The notes beneath the pieces are model-generated. The model had not been told where the DNA came from, did not search any database, and saw only the letters and a list, made by a program, of their open reading frames with translations. This document shows, piece by piece, positions 8,179 through 16,431 of a DNA stretch of 64,000 bases (positions within the stretch are counted from its first letter, which is position 1; each line of letters opens with the position of its first letter). The position numbers were made by a program, and so were the translations under genes. The DNA is taken from NCBI RefSeq assembly GCF_024623785.1, contig NZ_JANKBZ010000005.1, forward strand, positions 434,001 through 498,000. Direction: 5' to 3'. Origin of the DNA: Archangium lipolyticum. GTDB taxonomy: Bacteria > Myxococcota > Myxococcia > Myxococcales > Myxococcaceae.

Positions 8179-11100
8179 TTGCATGCCTTCCACCCGGTGT
8201 CCACGTCGGGGCCACTCAGGCCTCCTACGTCCTTCAGTACCGACAGCTCTCGCCTCGCTCCCTCGGTGTCCCCGAAACGGCATCGCAGCGCCGCCAGGTT
8301 CAGCCTCGCCTTGTCGTACGTCGGATCCGCTTCCAGCGCCTTCGCGTACGCCTCCCTCGCCCCCATCGCGTCCCCTTGGTTCAGCATCGCCCAACCCAAG
8401 GCGCTATGTGCCGAGGCCCTCGTGTCCTGCAGCTCCGTCACCCGCCCCAGTGTCAGCTGCGCCAGCCCGAACTGGTTCGCGCTCAGGTAGCCCACCCCCA
8501 ACGCCTCCAGCGCCTCCGCCGTCAGCGCCGCCTCCGCCTTCTTGCGCAGTTCTTCCAGCGAGGAGGGTTGTGTCGATGCCCCGGGCACCGGCACCGGCAG
8601 CGCCACCGTCTCCGTCTTCGTCCGGCAGCCCACCACCGCCGCGTTGAATACCTCCAGCGACTCCGCTCGCGACACGCAGGCCTCGAAGGCGTCCTGCGCC
8701 CGCTGCCTCAGCGGCGCCACCTGCTCCGCCACCGCCTTGCGGAAGGACTGCGCGTCCGCCGCGGAGGCTCCCGCGGGTGTTGGCGTGGCCTCCACCACGT
8801 CCGCCAGGTGTCCGTACGCCAGGCCCACCTTCCACAACGACGCCACCGCCCACTCCGGGTACCCCAGCGACGCCGCCTGCGTGTACACGCCCTCCAACCC
8901 CTGCAGCGCCCCCACCTTCTCCTCCACCTTGTCCGCCGCCAGATCCTTGTACGAGCGGTACAGGATTTCGCCCAGGTACCACAGGCCCCTGGCCGCCTCC
9001 TCCGTCTGTCCGTTCGGGCCCTGCACCGCCGTCGTCAGCGTCTTGATGAGCCCGTCCGGCGCGTCCTTCACCGCCGTGGTCGCCTGCACCTCCGCCAGCA
9101 CCGCCACCGCCGCCGCGCTCGTCTTGTCCAGCTTCAGCACCACCTCCGCCGCCGCCTTCGCCTTCGCGTAGTCCTTCGACTTCAGGTGCGCCTCCGCCAA
9201 CTGCACCATCACCTCCGCCTTGCGCGCACCCGCCACCTCAGACGCCGCCTCCAGGTCCCTCGCCGCCTCCCGGAACTGTCCCAGCGCCTGCCGCAGCCGC
9301 GCTCCCGTCAGCCACCCATCCACCGCCGCCACGTCCGAGCCCAGCTTCGCTCCCACCGTCTCGAAGATGCCCGCCGCCTCGGTGAACGCCGCGGCCTCCG
9401 CCGCGTGCCGCCCCAGCGTCAGCAGTACGTCCGGTACGAACTGGCTCTTCGGGTACTCGTCCACCAGCCGCTTGCCGATCTCCCGCTCGCGCTGCAGCTC
9501 CCGCTTGTCACGCGCCGCCGTGAAGGCTCCGTACAGGGCCTTCTCCCCAATCTCCGCGCCCTTGTTCTCGTTGGCCACCTTCAGCAGGCCCTCGATGACG
9601 TCGCCCGTCTCCTGCGAACTCTTCAGCGCCAGCTCGTCCAGCGCCTCGGCGCGCGTCTGCGTGAGGATGCGCTTCACGTCGTTCTGGAAGGCCACCGGCA
9701 ACGGCGAGCCGATGAACTTCTGGCCCGTCTCCTCCAGGCCCTTGAAGTCATTCACCTGCCGCAGGCTGTCCAACGCCAGGTTGCCCGCCGCCGTCGCGTC
9801 CTTGTGCGTGGGGTGCGTGAGCGCGAAGGCCGTGAAGAGCTCGGCCGCCTTGGGGAACTCGCCGTCCTCGTAGTAGGCGCGGGCGATGTTGAACTTCACC
9901 TCCAGTGCGTTCGGGCTCTTCGGGTAGCGCGACACGTAGTCCGCCCCCATCAGCTTGAGCGCCTGCCTCGCGTCCGCCACCTCGAAGGCATTGCGGCGCT
10001 GCGCCTCCTCCGGCTTCACCGTGGAGAAGTGCGCCAGCAGCGCGCCGTACATCGCCGCTTCCGCGCCCTGTTCGTCCTTGGCCTTCATCTCGTAGCGCAC
10101 CAGCTCCTCGAACTGGCGCGCGGCCCCGGGGAACTCCTTCGCGGCGAATAGCGCCTCCGCGCGGTTCTTCATCATCGTCCGCACGTACTGCTCCGGCCGG
10201 AAGAGCCCCAGGTACTCGCGGTAGGCCGCCGCCGCCCTCACGTACAGCCCCTTGTCCTCCTTCTTCTGCGCCGCCACGTGCAGCTGCGTGGCCAGGTCGC
10301 GCGCCATCTCCTCCAGCTCCGCCAGCTCCTTCTTCCTCCCGGTCTCGTCCAGCTCCGGGTCCGTCTTGCTCGTCACCGCCGCGCGCACCAGGAAGCGCAG
10401 ATCCTCCGGCTCGGGCAGCACCTTGCCCTTGGCCGCCTTGAGCGCGTCGTACAGCTTCTGCGAGCGCTCCAGGTCCATCTCCGGGTCGTGCTGGATCTCC
10501 ATCAGCTTGCGCAGCGCCGGGATGGCGTACTCGTACTGCGCCTTGATGAAGTAGCGGTTGCCCAGCTTGTCCAGCGCGAGCGCGTACGTGGCCCGGCTGT
10601 CGCTGAGCTTCTCGAAGTAGTTGAGCGCGCCCTTGGCCGGCTTCGCCTCCGTGTAGCTGTACACGAGGTCCAACAGCGCCTCGCGCTTCACGTTGAGCGC
10701 CTTCTGCACGTCCACCCCGGGCAGCGGAGCGCTCGCCGCGGCGGCCTCGAAGAAGGGCACCGCCTCCGCGTGCTTGGCCTGGTTCACGCGAATCCAGCCC
10801 ATCTTGTAGCGGGCCAGGTCGTGCACCGGCGAGGGCGGCGCCTCCAGGATGGTGGTGTAGTGCTTCTCCGCCGCCGCCAGGTCCGACTTGTCGAAGTGGT
10901 AGTCACCGAGGATCTGGAGCGCCTCCAGCCGCAGCGGGCTGTTCGGGTACTTGCGCACCAGATCGTCCAGCGTCTTGAGCATGTCCTCGAAGGAGCCCAG
11001 CTCGCGCTGCTCGTGCGCCAGGTAGAAGTGCACCTTGTCGCCGTCGTGGAAGTCCGGCCACTCGCGCTGCAGCCGGTAGTACATCTGCACGGCCTTCTGC

Positions 11101-11447
11101 TTCAGCAGCCGCGTCTCCGGCGACACCATGGCGCCGCTCGCCCCGGCCGGACGCTGCTCGGCCTGGAGGTAGTACACGTAGCGGCTCTTCTCCACGTACA
11201 GCTCCGCCAGCCGGAACTGCAGGTCCGGCAGGTAGGGCGCGTTGCGGCTCTTGGCGATGAGGCGCTCCGTCTCGCCAATGGAGCGGTCCACCTTGAAGAT
11301 GTCGCGCTTGAGCTTCTCGATGAGCTCCTCGCGCTCCTTCGCCTTGGACACCAGCGGGTTGACGCCCGCGGGGCCGGTGGGGCGCGGGCCACCAGGGCCA
11401 GCGGCCAGCAGCGCCGCGACGAGCAGTCCGGTCAGGGTGCCGGTCAT
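8175..11447 (-). CDS. Large TPR protein, GltD/AgmU-like in character
   Basis: A 1090-residue exported protein. The N-terminus MTGTLTGLLVAALLAAGPGG is a signal peptide. A helical segment (VSKAKEREELIEKLKRDIF) follows, then YLPDLQFRLAELYVEKSRY, after which TPR-like helical pairs run to the C-terminus, ending in typical units such as ASAHSALGWAMLNQGDAMGA. Size and design resemble large TPR proteins of the myxobacterial gliding machinery, such as AgmU/GltD; that comparison is from memory of the family and not an alignment. Its ATG overlaps the stop of the preceding gene as ATGA, and its stop overlaps the next start. Probable location is the periplasm or inner face of the outer membrane. Confidence 0.85.
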   Translation of the reverse strand: MTGTLTGLLVAALLAAGPGGPRPTGPAGVNPLVSKAKEREELIEKLKRDIFKVDRSIGETERLIAKSRNAPYLPDLQFRLAELYVEKSRYVYYLQAEQRPAGASGAMVSPETRLLKQKAVQMYYRLQREWPDFHDGDKVHFYLAHEQRELGSFEDMLKTLDDLVRKYPNSPLRLEALQILGDYHFDKSDLAAAEKHYTTILEAPPSPVHDLARYKMGWIRVNQAKHAEAVPFFEAAAASAPLPGVDVQKALNVKREALLDLVYSYTEAKPAKGALNYFEKLSDSRATYALALDKLGNRYFIKAQYEYAIPALRKLMEIQHDPEMDLERSQKLYDALKAAKGKVLPEPEDLRFLVRAAVTSKTDPELDETGRKKELAELEEMARDLATQLHVAAQKKEDKGLYVRAAAAYREYLGLFRPEQYVRTMMKNRAEALFAAKEFPGAARQFEELVRYEMKAKDEQGAEAAMYGALLAHFSTVKPEEAQRRNAFEVADARQALKLMGADYVSRYPKSPNALEVKFNIARAYYEDGEFPKAAELFTAFALTHPTHKDATAAGNLALDSLRQVNDFKGLEETGQKFIGSPLPVAFQNDVKRILTQTRAEALDELALKSSQETGDVIEGLLKVANENKGAEIGEKALYGAFTAARDKRELQREREIGKRLVDEYPKSQFVPDVLLTLGRHAAEAAAFTEAAGIFETVGAKLGSDVAAVDGWLTGARLRQALGQFREAARDLEAASEVAGARKAEVMVQLAEAHLKSKDYAKAKAAAEVVLKLDKTSAAAVAVLAEVQATTAVKDAPDGLIKTLTTAVQGPNGQTEEAARGLWYLGEILYRSYKDLAADKVEEKVGALQGLEGVYTQAASLGYPEWAVASLWKVGLAYGHLADVVEATPTPAGASAADAQSFRKAVAEQVAPLRQRAQDAFEACVSRAESLEVFNAAVVGCRTKTETVALPVPVPGASTQPSSLEELRKKAEAALTAEALEALGVGYLSANQFGLAQLTLGRVTELQDTRASAHSALGWAMLNQGDAMGAREAYAKALEADPTYDKARLNLAALRCRFGDTEGARRELSVLKDVGGLSGPDVDTGWKACK

Positions 11448-12985
11448 GGATTCTCCTCGATGCAGCGGCTGTCGAGACGGACCCGGTACGAGCGCAGCTC
11501 GTCGTTCCAGTACTCGCCGTCGAAGGTGAAGCCCACCTGCGAGGGCGACAGCAGCTCCTCCTCCGGCGCCGCCGCCACCTTGGCACCCTTCTTCACGCGC
11601 TCGTACAGCTTGAGGCCCACTTCGTACTCCATCAGGCGCACCTGTTCGGTCGCCCGCAGCAGCGTGTCCGCTTCCTGCCGCACCGCCTCCTCCAGCCGCG
11701 TCTGGTAGATGCGCTGGGCCTCGGCGTGCGCCAGGTCATAGGTCTTCGTCAGGTGCGTGTAGAGCCGCTCGCCGAAGCTGCCCGCGTAGCGGCCCAGGCG
11801 CTCTCCCTCCAGCTCCAGCACCTCCAGGAAACGCGCGGCGCGCTTCGTGTTGCCATGGGCGCTCGCGGCCCGGCGCATGCGCGGGTCCTGCGTCAGGTCC
11901 TCCCGTTCGCGGATGCTCTCCAGCGAGTCCGCGAAGCGCCGCGTCAGCTCCTTCGCCGCGCGCTTGGCCGGCAGGTAGTGGCACAGGTCCCGGTAGATGA
12001 GGGCGCGCAGCAGATACTTGTCCGGCAGGAACTCGTCCCGGAACGAGGGCGCGTCCAGCGTGGTGAGGATGCCCATCGCGGCGCGCGGCTCGCCCAGCTT
12101 GTAGCGCGTCCACGCCTCCTCCAGGTACAGCGTGGCGCGGCCCGGATCCAACTCCGGCAGCTTCACCAACTCGTAGGCCTCCAGCGCGCCCTTGTAGTCC
12201 TTGCGCTCGTAGCGCAGCCGCGCCACCGCCAGCGCCGCCTCGTTGCGCGACTCACGGGTGAGCTTCTCGTCCTTGGACAGCCCGAGGAAGTCCTCGATGA
12301 GCTCGTCGTTGGGCTCCTTCACCTCGCGCAGCCGCGTGACGAGCAGCGCGAAGCGGGCCCGGCTCGCCTCGGCGCTCCCCTCGGGCAGCTTGGAGAAGTG
12401 CGTGTTGGCCCAGCGCTCGTTGCCCACCCGCAGGTCCACCAGCCCCTGCTGGTAGTGCGCGTAGGCGCCCGCCTCCTCCGGCAGGAAGCCCAGGTCCAGC
12501 GCGCCGAATACCTGCTCGTCGATCATCACCTCGTCGTGCGGCCGGTCCGTCAGCTCGCGCAGCGTCTCCAGGGCGCGGGGCAGCACGTTGGGGTTGGAGC
12601 GCTCGCGGGCGATGCGGGCCAGGTACACGCCACCGGCGTGGGTGAAGCCCAGGTCGATGAGGCTCCGGGCCAGGAAGTACTGGCCCCAGGCGTAGTTCTC
12701 GTGCGTCCGGGGCGCCGCGGACAGCCACGTGTGGAGCGGTCCGGCAGCGGCGCGCGGGTTGCCGGCGAAGTAGTCCGCCAGTGCCTTGTCGAACACCTCG
12801 TCCGGCACCTTCTCGGGCGGGGGAGGAGCGGCCTCCTTCGGCGGGGCCGCCTGGGCGGCGGGCGCGGCCGGAGCGGCGGGAGTGGGAGTGGCCGCCGGCG
12901 CGCCACCGGCCGGGTCCTTGGCGGACGCGGGCGCGGCGAGCATCGCGGCGGAGACGAGCGCGGCGAGGAGCGGGCGGTGACTCAT
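11444..12985 (-). CDS. Periplasmic TPR-type protein with Ala/Pro linker, GltC-like
   Basis: A 513-residue protein. A signal peptide (MSHRPLLAALVSAAMLAAPASA) precedes a low-complexity Ala/Pro segment of about 40 residues and then a long helical repeat region with TPR-like pairs (GPLHTWLSAAPRTHENYAWG, KDYKGALEAYELVKLPELDP). The C-terminus ends in a compact segment, FTFDGEYWNDELRSYRVRLD, followed by SRCIEENP, with a single Cys near the end. The start at 12985 overlaps the barrel gene stop as ATGA. In Glt and Nfs systems a periplasmic TPR protein (GltC) works with outer-membrane barrels, and the adjacent barrel gene here supports a similar pairing; this is inference. Confidence 0.85.
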   Translation of the reverse strand: MSHRPLLAALVSAAMLAAPASAKDPAGGAPAATPTPAAPAAPAAQAAPPKEAAPPPPEKVPDEVFDKALADYFAGNPRAAAGPLHTWLSAAPRTHENYAWGQYFLARSLIDLGFTHAGGVYLARIARERSNPNVLPRALETLRELTDRPHDEVMIDEQVFGALDLGFLPEEAGAYAHYQQGLVDLRVGNERWANTHFSKLPEGSAEASRARFALLVTRLREVKEPNDELIEDFLGLSKDEKLTRESRNEAALAVARLRYERKDYKGALEAYELVKLPELDPGRATLYLEEAWTRYKLGEPRAAMGILTTLDAPSFRDEFLPDKYLLRALIYRDLCHYLPAKRAAKELTRRFADSLESIREREDLTQDPRMRRAASAHGNTKRAARFLEVLELEGERLGRYAGSFGERLYTHLTKTYDLAHAEAQRIYQTRLEEAVRQEADTLLRATEQVRLMEYEVGLKLYERVKKGAKVAAAPEEELLSPSQVGFTFDGEYWNDELRSYRVRLDSRCIEENP

Positions 12986-13665
12986 TCCGTGGCGCCGAAG
13001 TTGAACGCGGTGGACAGCTGGAAGGTGGGGACCTGGATGAGGCGGGTGCCGCCCACGAAGACGGTGTTGTTCGTCACGTCCATGCGGAAGGAGACGTTGC
13101 GGCTGGTGAAGACGCGCACGCCCACGCCCAGGTTGATGGCCGGGCGGAATCCATCGGCGCGCGTGAGCTTCATCACCGTGGCGCCGCCGAGCAGGAAGCC
13201 GGTGAAGTGCACCACCGAGCTGTTGCTGATGGCCATCTTCCCGTAGATGGGGCTCCACACCAGGTCCGAGCCCACCATCCACTGCACCTGCTCCTCGAAG
13301 GCGGCGTTGGTGGGCGCCACGTCGAAGTCGCGCTCGAGCTGCTCGCGCAGGCTCGTCTTCAGGTTGTAGCTGTAGCTGCCCCGGCCCACCTGCCACGCGA
13401 AGCTGTCGCTGAAGTGGTAGGTGTAGCCGACGCTTCCGAGCACGCCCTTGTAGAAGGCGTCGGCGGGCAGCACGCCCACGCCGAGCGTCAGCTCGTGGTT
13501 CATCCGGTACATCCGCTCCTGGACGGCGGAGACGGTACCGGGGTTCTCGAGGGCCTCGGCCTGGGCATGGGCCAGCCCGGGCAGCAGGAGGCTCGAGAGG
13601 AGGAGCAGGGCGTTTCGCACGGTTCGGTCCTGGCGGAAGCCGGCCCGACGCGATGGGGAGCGCAT
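12982..13665 (-). CDS. Outer-membrane beta-barrel protein of the gliding/sporulation-machine type
   Basis: From ATG 13665 the product is 227 residues, with the start overlapping the upstream stop as TGATG. The signal peptide core is ALLLLSSLLLPGLAHAQA; an in-frame GTG 15 codons downstream would give a shorter, more usual signal. The mature part is made of alternating amphipathic strands with many aromatics (SVGYTYHFSDSFAWQVGRGS, INLGVGVRVFTSRNVSFRMD) and ends in a strand, as outer-membrane barrels do. Small barrels of this kind occur as GltA/GltB/GltH and NfsA/NfsB. It is probably the outer-membrane element of the complex coded by this operon. Confidence 0.85.
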   Translation of the reverse strand: MRSPSRRAGFRQDRTVRNALLLLSSLLLPGLAHAQAEALENPGTVSAVQERMYRMNHELTLGVGVLPADAFYKGVLGSVGYTYHFSDSFAWQVGRGSYSYNLKTSLREQLERDFDVAPTNAAFEEQVQWMVGSDLVWSPIYGKMAISNSSVVHFTGFLLGGATVMKLTRADGFRPAINLGVGVRVFTSRNVSFRMDVTNNTVFVGGTRLIQVPTFQLSTAFNFGATE

Positions 13666-15875
13666 CAGTAGCCGACCGAGTTGAAGATGAATGGATAGGT
13701 GATGATGACGGCGCCACCCTTGGCGGGCGGGAAGGTCCAGCCTTTCAGGCCGCCCATGATGCAGGACTCGACCGAGGGGCTGCGCAGGGTGGAGGACTTC
13801 GTCTTGGTGGCCACCACGCGGCCGTTGGTGCCGATCGTCCACTCCAGCACCACCTTGCCGGCGAGGCCCGGCTCCTTGAGCAGCGCGCGCTCGTAGCAGG
13901 CGTACACCTCCTGCAGGTGGCTGTTGACCACCTTGGCCACGGCCTCGCGGTCGATGGAGCCCTGCGCCGCGATGGTGCGCGCGCTGGCGCGTGCCACCGT
14001 GCCGCCCACCTTGCCCTTGCCCACGCCGCCCGCGCCCAGCGCGCCGATGCCGCCACCGCCCTTGCCCCGGAGAATCTCCGCGCCGAGCGTGGCACCGCCG
14101 CCCTTGCCCCCGCCACCCAGGCCGAAGGTGCCCAGGCCCGCGTTGGCGATGGGCGCCTTGCCGATGAGGCCGGAGAGCTTGAAGTTGGAGTTCTTCACGT
14201 TCTTGCTGCCCGGGCCGCTGCCCAGCTTGTCCACCGCGGCCAGCAGATCCTTGGTGGCCGGGCCCGCGGCCGACAGCTTCGCGAGCGCCTTGAGGGCCTT
14301 GGACTCGGGCGCGGCCGCCACCGCCTTGGGAGTGGGCTGCGGCTTCTCCTGCTTCGGAGGGGGAGGCTGCGGCGCCACCGGCGTCGGGGTGTCCTTCTTG
14401 GCCACCTGCTTCTTGGCCTTCTCCTTGATGGACTCGAGCTTCTTCTTGGCCTCTTCCTTCTTCTTCGGCTCGGGCGCGAGCAGGCGCAGGGCCACGGGTG
14501 GCAGGTTCTTCTGGGTGAAGTCCGCGCCCTCCGGCCGCTTGGGCATGAAGGCGATGAAGCTGCCCAGGGCCGAGCTGAAGAAGAGGAAGCACCCGATGGC
14601 CAGCCAGGGCAGGCCCTTGAGCGGGTTGACGCGTACCTTCTCGGGCAGCGGGGCCGCGTAGGCCACCAGCGACATCTTCCCCTCGGAGAGGCGCGCGGCG
14701 GTGCCCTGGCGCAGGGTGACGAAGCGGCGCTCCCCGTCCGCCTCCAGGGCGTTGGGCGCGACCCGCTCGTAACGGCCGCCAGGGCCCGTGCGCTCCACCT
14801 GCGCCCCCTTGGGCACGTAGAGGCGGAAGGCGTCGTTGGCGGACTCCGCCAGCGTGAAGGGCTCGTCCGGGAGCTGGAAGCCCCACAGTGGCATGGGGGC
14901 TTGCTCGTCCGCGGCCGCCTGGACCTTCTTGCCTGGAGCGAAGCGGCGCGCGTCGCGGCGCACGGCGCCCCAGTAGAGCTCCAGGTAGAGCTGCGCGGGG
15001 CCCCGGCCCGGCTCCAGGCGTGGCGCGTGCGTGGGACGGTCGAGCGGTGCCGCCGCCTGCTCCCACTGCATCCGCGTGTCGGGAGCCTGGGCCCGCGGCG
15101 GTTGCGGCTCCTCCGGCAGGTCCGCGAGCACATCGTCCGCCAACACGAGCGCCGGGCCCGTCGCCTGCACCGGCTGGGGTGCCGCGCGGCGCCGCGTCGA
15201 GGGCATGGTGGCCGCTGGCACGGTATCGGGGAGGGGAACGGCGGGCGGTGGGGTGGCACGGGCCGGGGTGGCTCCGGCTCCCGCGCCATAGACGGTGGTG
15301 GAGGCCAGCTGTGCTGGCGACGGCGGCGCGGGACGCGTGACGGCCACGGTAACCGCGGGCGGCGGAGACGGCACGGGCGCCACGGGCTTCACCGCGCCCG
15401 AGAACCTGGCGATAGGCTGGGTGGCGGCGAGCTGCTGCGCCGTTGGCGCTGGAGGCACCGGCGCGGCCACGGGCACCTGGGCCTGGGGAGGCGCCGCCGG
15501 GGGCGGAGCGGCACCGAGCAGCGCGGCCACCTCGGGAGGCGGTTGAGGCCGCTCGTCCCGTGGCCGCTGCGCCAGCACCCGGGTCTTCAGCACGAAGGGG
15601 CCGCAAAGCACCTCGTCCGTGGAGCGCACCTCACACGCGGAGACCCGATGGCCGTTGACGTAGACGCCCGCGTTCGAACCCGAGTCCTGGATGGCCGCGC
15701 GCCCGTTCTGGAAATAGAGGACGGCGTGGCGGGGCGCGACGCTCGCGTCGTCCAGCCGCAGGTCCGAGGCTGGAGCCGAGCCGAGCACATACGAGCCCGG
15801 CGTGAACACCTCGGTGCCCACGAGCAACCCATCACGTAGGATGACGACCTGGAGAACTGTCTGCTGACTGCTCAC
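13665..15875 (-). CDS. FHA domain-TM-periplasmic TonB-tail protein (GltG/PglI-like, AgmX/PglI C-terminal domain)
   Basis: A 736-residue inner-membrane protein. A cytosolic FHA domain occupies roughly 10-100, with GSYVLGSAPASDLRLDD, the RH pair at 49-50 and SNAGVYVNG (Asn68), so it could bind phosphothreonine. A Pro/Ala-rich linker follows, then a globular region, one TM helix at about 421-445 (LPWLAIGCFLFFSSALGSF), a Lys/Pro-rich periplasmic stretch and a Gly-rich region. The last 95 residues form a TonB-like tail (SHLQEVYACYERALLKEPG, VESCIMGGLKGWTFPPAKGG). This order is that of GltG/PglI and NfsG, which link the inner-membrane motor to the envelope complex. It supplies the strongest evidence for the nature of this operon. 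Confidence 0.9.
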   Translation of the reverse strand: MSSQQTVLQVVILRDGLLVGTEVFTPGSYVLGSAPASDLRLDDASVAPRHAVLYFQNGRAAIQDSGSNAGVYVNGHRVSACEVRSTDEVLCGPFVLKTRVLAQRPRDERPQPPPEVAALLGAAPPPAAPPQAQVPVAAPVPPAPTAQQLAATQPIARFSGAVKPVAPVPSPPPAVTVAVTRPAPPSPAQLASTTVYGAGAGATPARATPPPAVPLPDTVPAATMPSTRRRAAPQPVQATGPALVLADDVLADLPEEPQPPRAQAPDTRMQWEQAAAPLDRPTHAPRLEPGRGPAQLYLELYWGAVRRDARRFAPGKKVQAAADEQAPMPLWGFQLPDEPFTLAESANDAFRLYVPKGAQVERTGPGGRYERVAPNALEADGERRFVTLRQGTAARLSEGKMSLVAYAAPLPEKVRVNPLKGLPWLAIGCFLFFSSALGSFIAFMPKRPEGADFTQKNLPPVALRLLAPEPKKKEEAKKKLESIKEKAKKQVAKKDTPTPVAPQPPPPKQEKPQPTPKAVAAAPESKALKALAKLSAAGPATKDLLAAVDKLGSGPGSKNVKNSNFKLSGLIGKAPIANAGLGTFGLGGGGKGGGATLGAEILRGKGGGGIGALGAGGVGKGKVGGTVARASARTIAAQGSIDREAVAKVVNSHLQEVYACYERALLKEPGLAGKVVLEWTIGTNGRVVATKTKSSTLRSPSVESCIMGGLKGWTFPPAKGGAVIITYPFIFNSVGY

Positions 15876-15916
15876 CGCTACTCCTCCTGGCGCAGGCGCC
15901 CTCAGTTCCCGGATGC

Positions 15917-16324
15917 CTACGGCTGGTCGTAGACGGTGGACAGGATTTCCGAGCGGAAGTTCTCCCGCTCGCGGATCATCGACCGCGTCTGCAACTCCTT
16001 GCGGTCGTACAGGTAGACGGCTCCGGACTTGTTCGTCTGTCCCTGGATGAGCCGGTCATCGAAGTCGATGCGGGCCGGGCCTCGCGTGGGCGGTGTCCCC
16101 GAGGCGGCTGCGGCGGGCTCGCCCGCGGAGGGCTCGCTCACCCTCGCCGAGGGGGGCTCCACCTGCTGCTGCTTCGAGCTCTCGGCCTTGGGCGGCGTGG
16201 CCTTGCCGCGGTTCTTGCTCCGGGCGGCCTTCGCCGCGCGCGTACGGCCCTGGGCCCATGCTTCGGAGCCGAGCGGGGACAGAACGAGGCCGACGATCAC
16301 CAAGGGGGTCATGAAGCGCCGCAT
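15917..16324 (-). CDS. Small secreted protein, first gene of Glt/Nfs-like operon
   Basis: A 135-residue protein with a signal peptide (MRRFMTPLVIVGLVLSPLGS, cleavage after AWA), a basic segment rich in Lys/Arg, an Ala/Pro/Glu-rich disordered part and a more ordered C-terminus (ARIDFDDRLIQGQTNKSGAV, then YLYDRKELQTRSMIRERENF). No catalytic motif. It lies 41 bp upstream of the FHA protein in the same direction and looks like the first gene of the eight-gene operon. Its size and place recall GltF-type small periplasmic proteins, but I have no motif to prove that. The start could also be the Met at codon 5. Confidence 0.75.
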   Translation of the reverse strand: MRRFMTPLVIVGLVLSPLGSEAWAQGRTRAAKAARSKNRGKATPPKAESSKQQQVEPPSARVSEPSAGEPAAAASGTPPTRGPARIDFDDRLIQGQTNKSGAVYLYDRKELQTRSMIRERENFRSEILSTVYDQP

Positions 16325-16431
16325 GAGCCCGGCAGGTTAAGCGATGCGCGTACCAACCTGTCAACGCGGAGCCAGCAACTTGCGGTTAGGCTGGAAAAGG
16401 TGGAGTGCTGCTCTCGCTGACCGGTGGTGCC

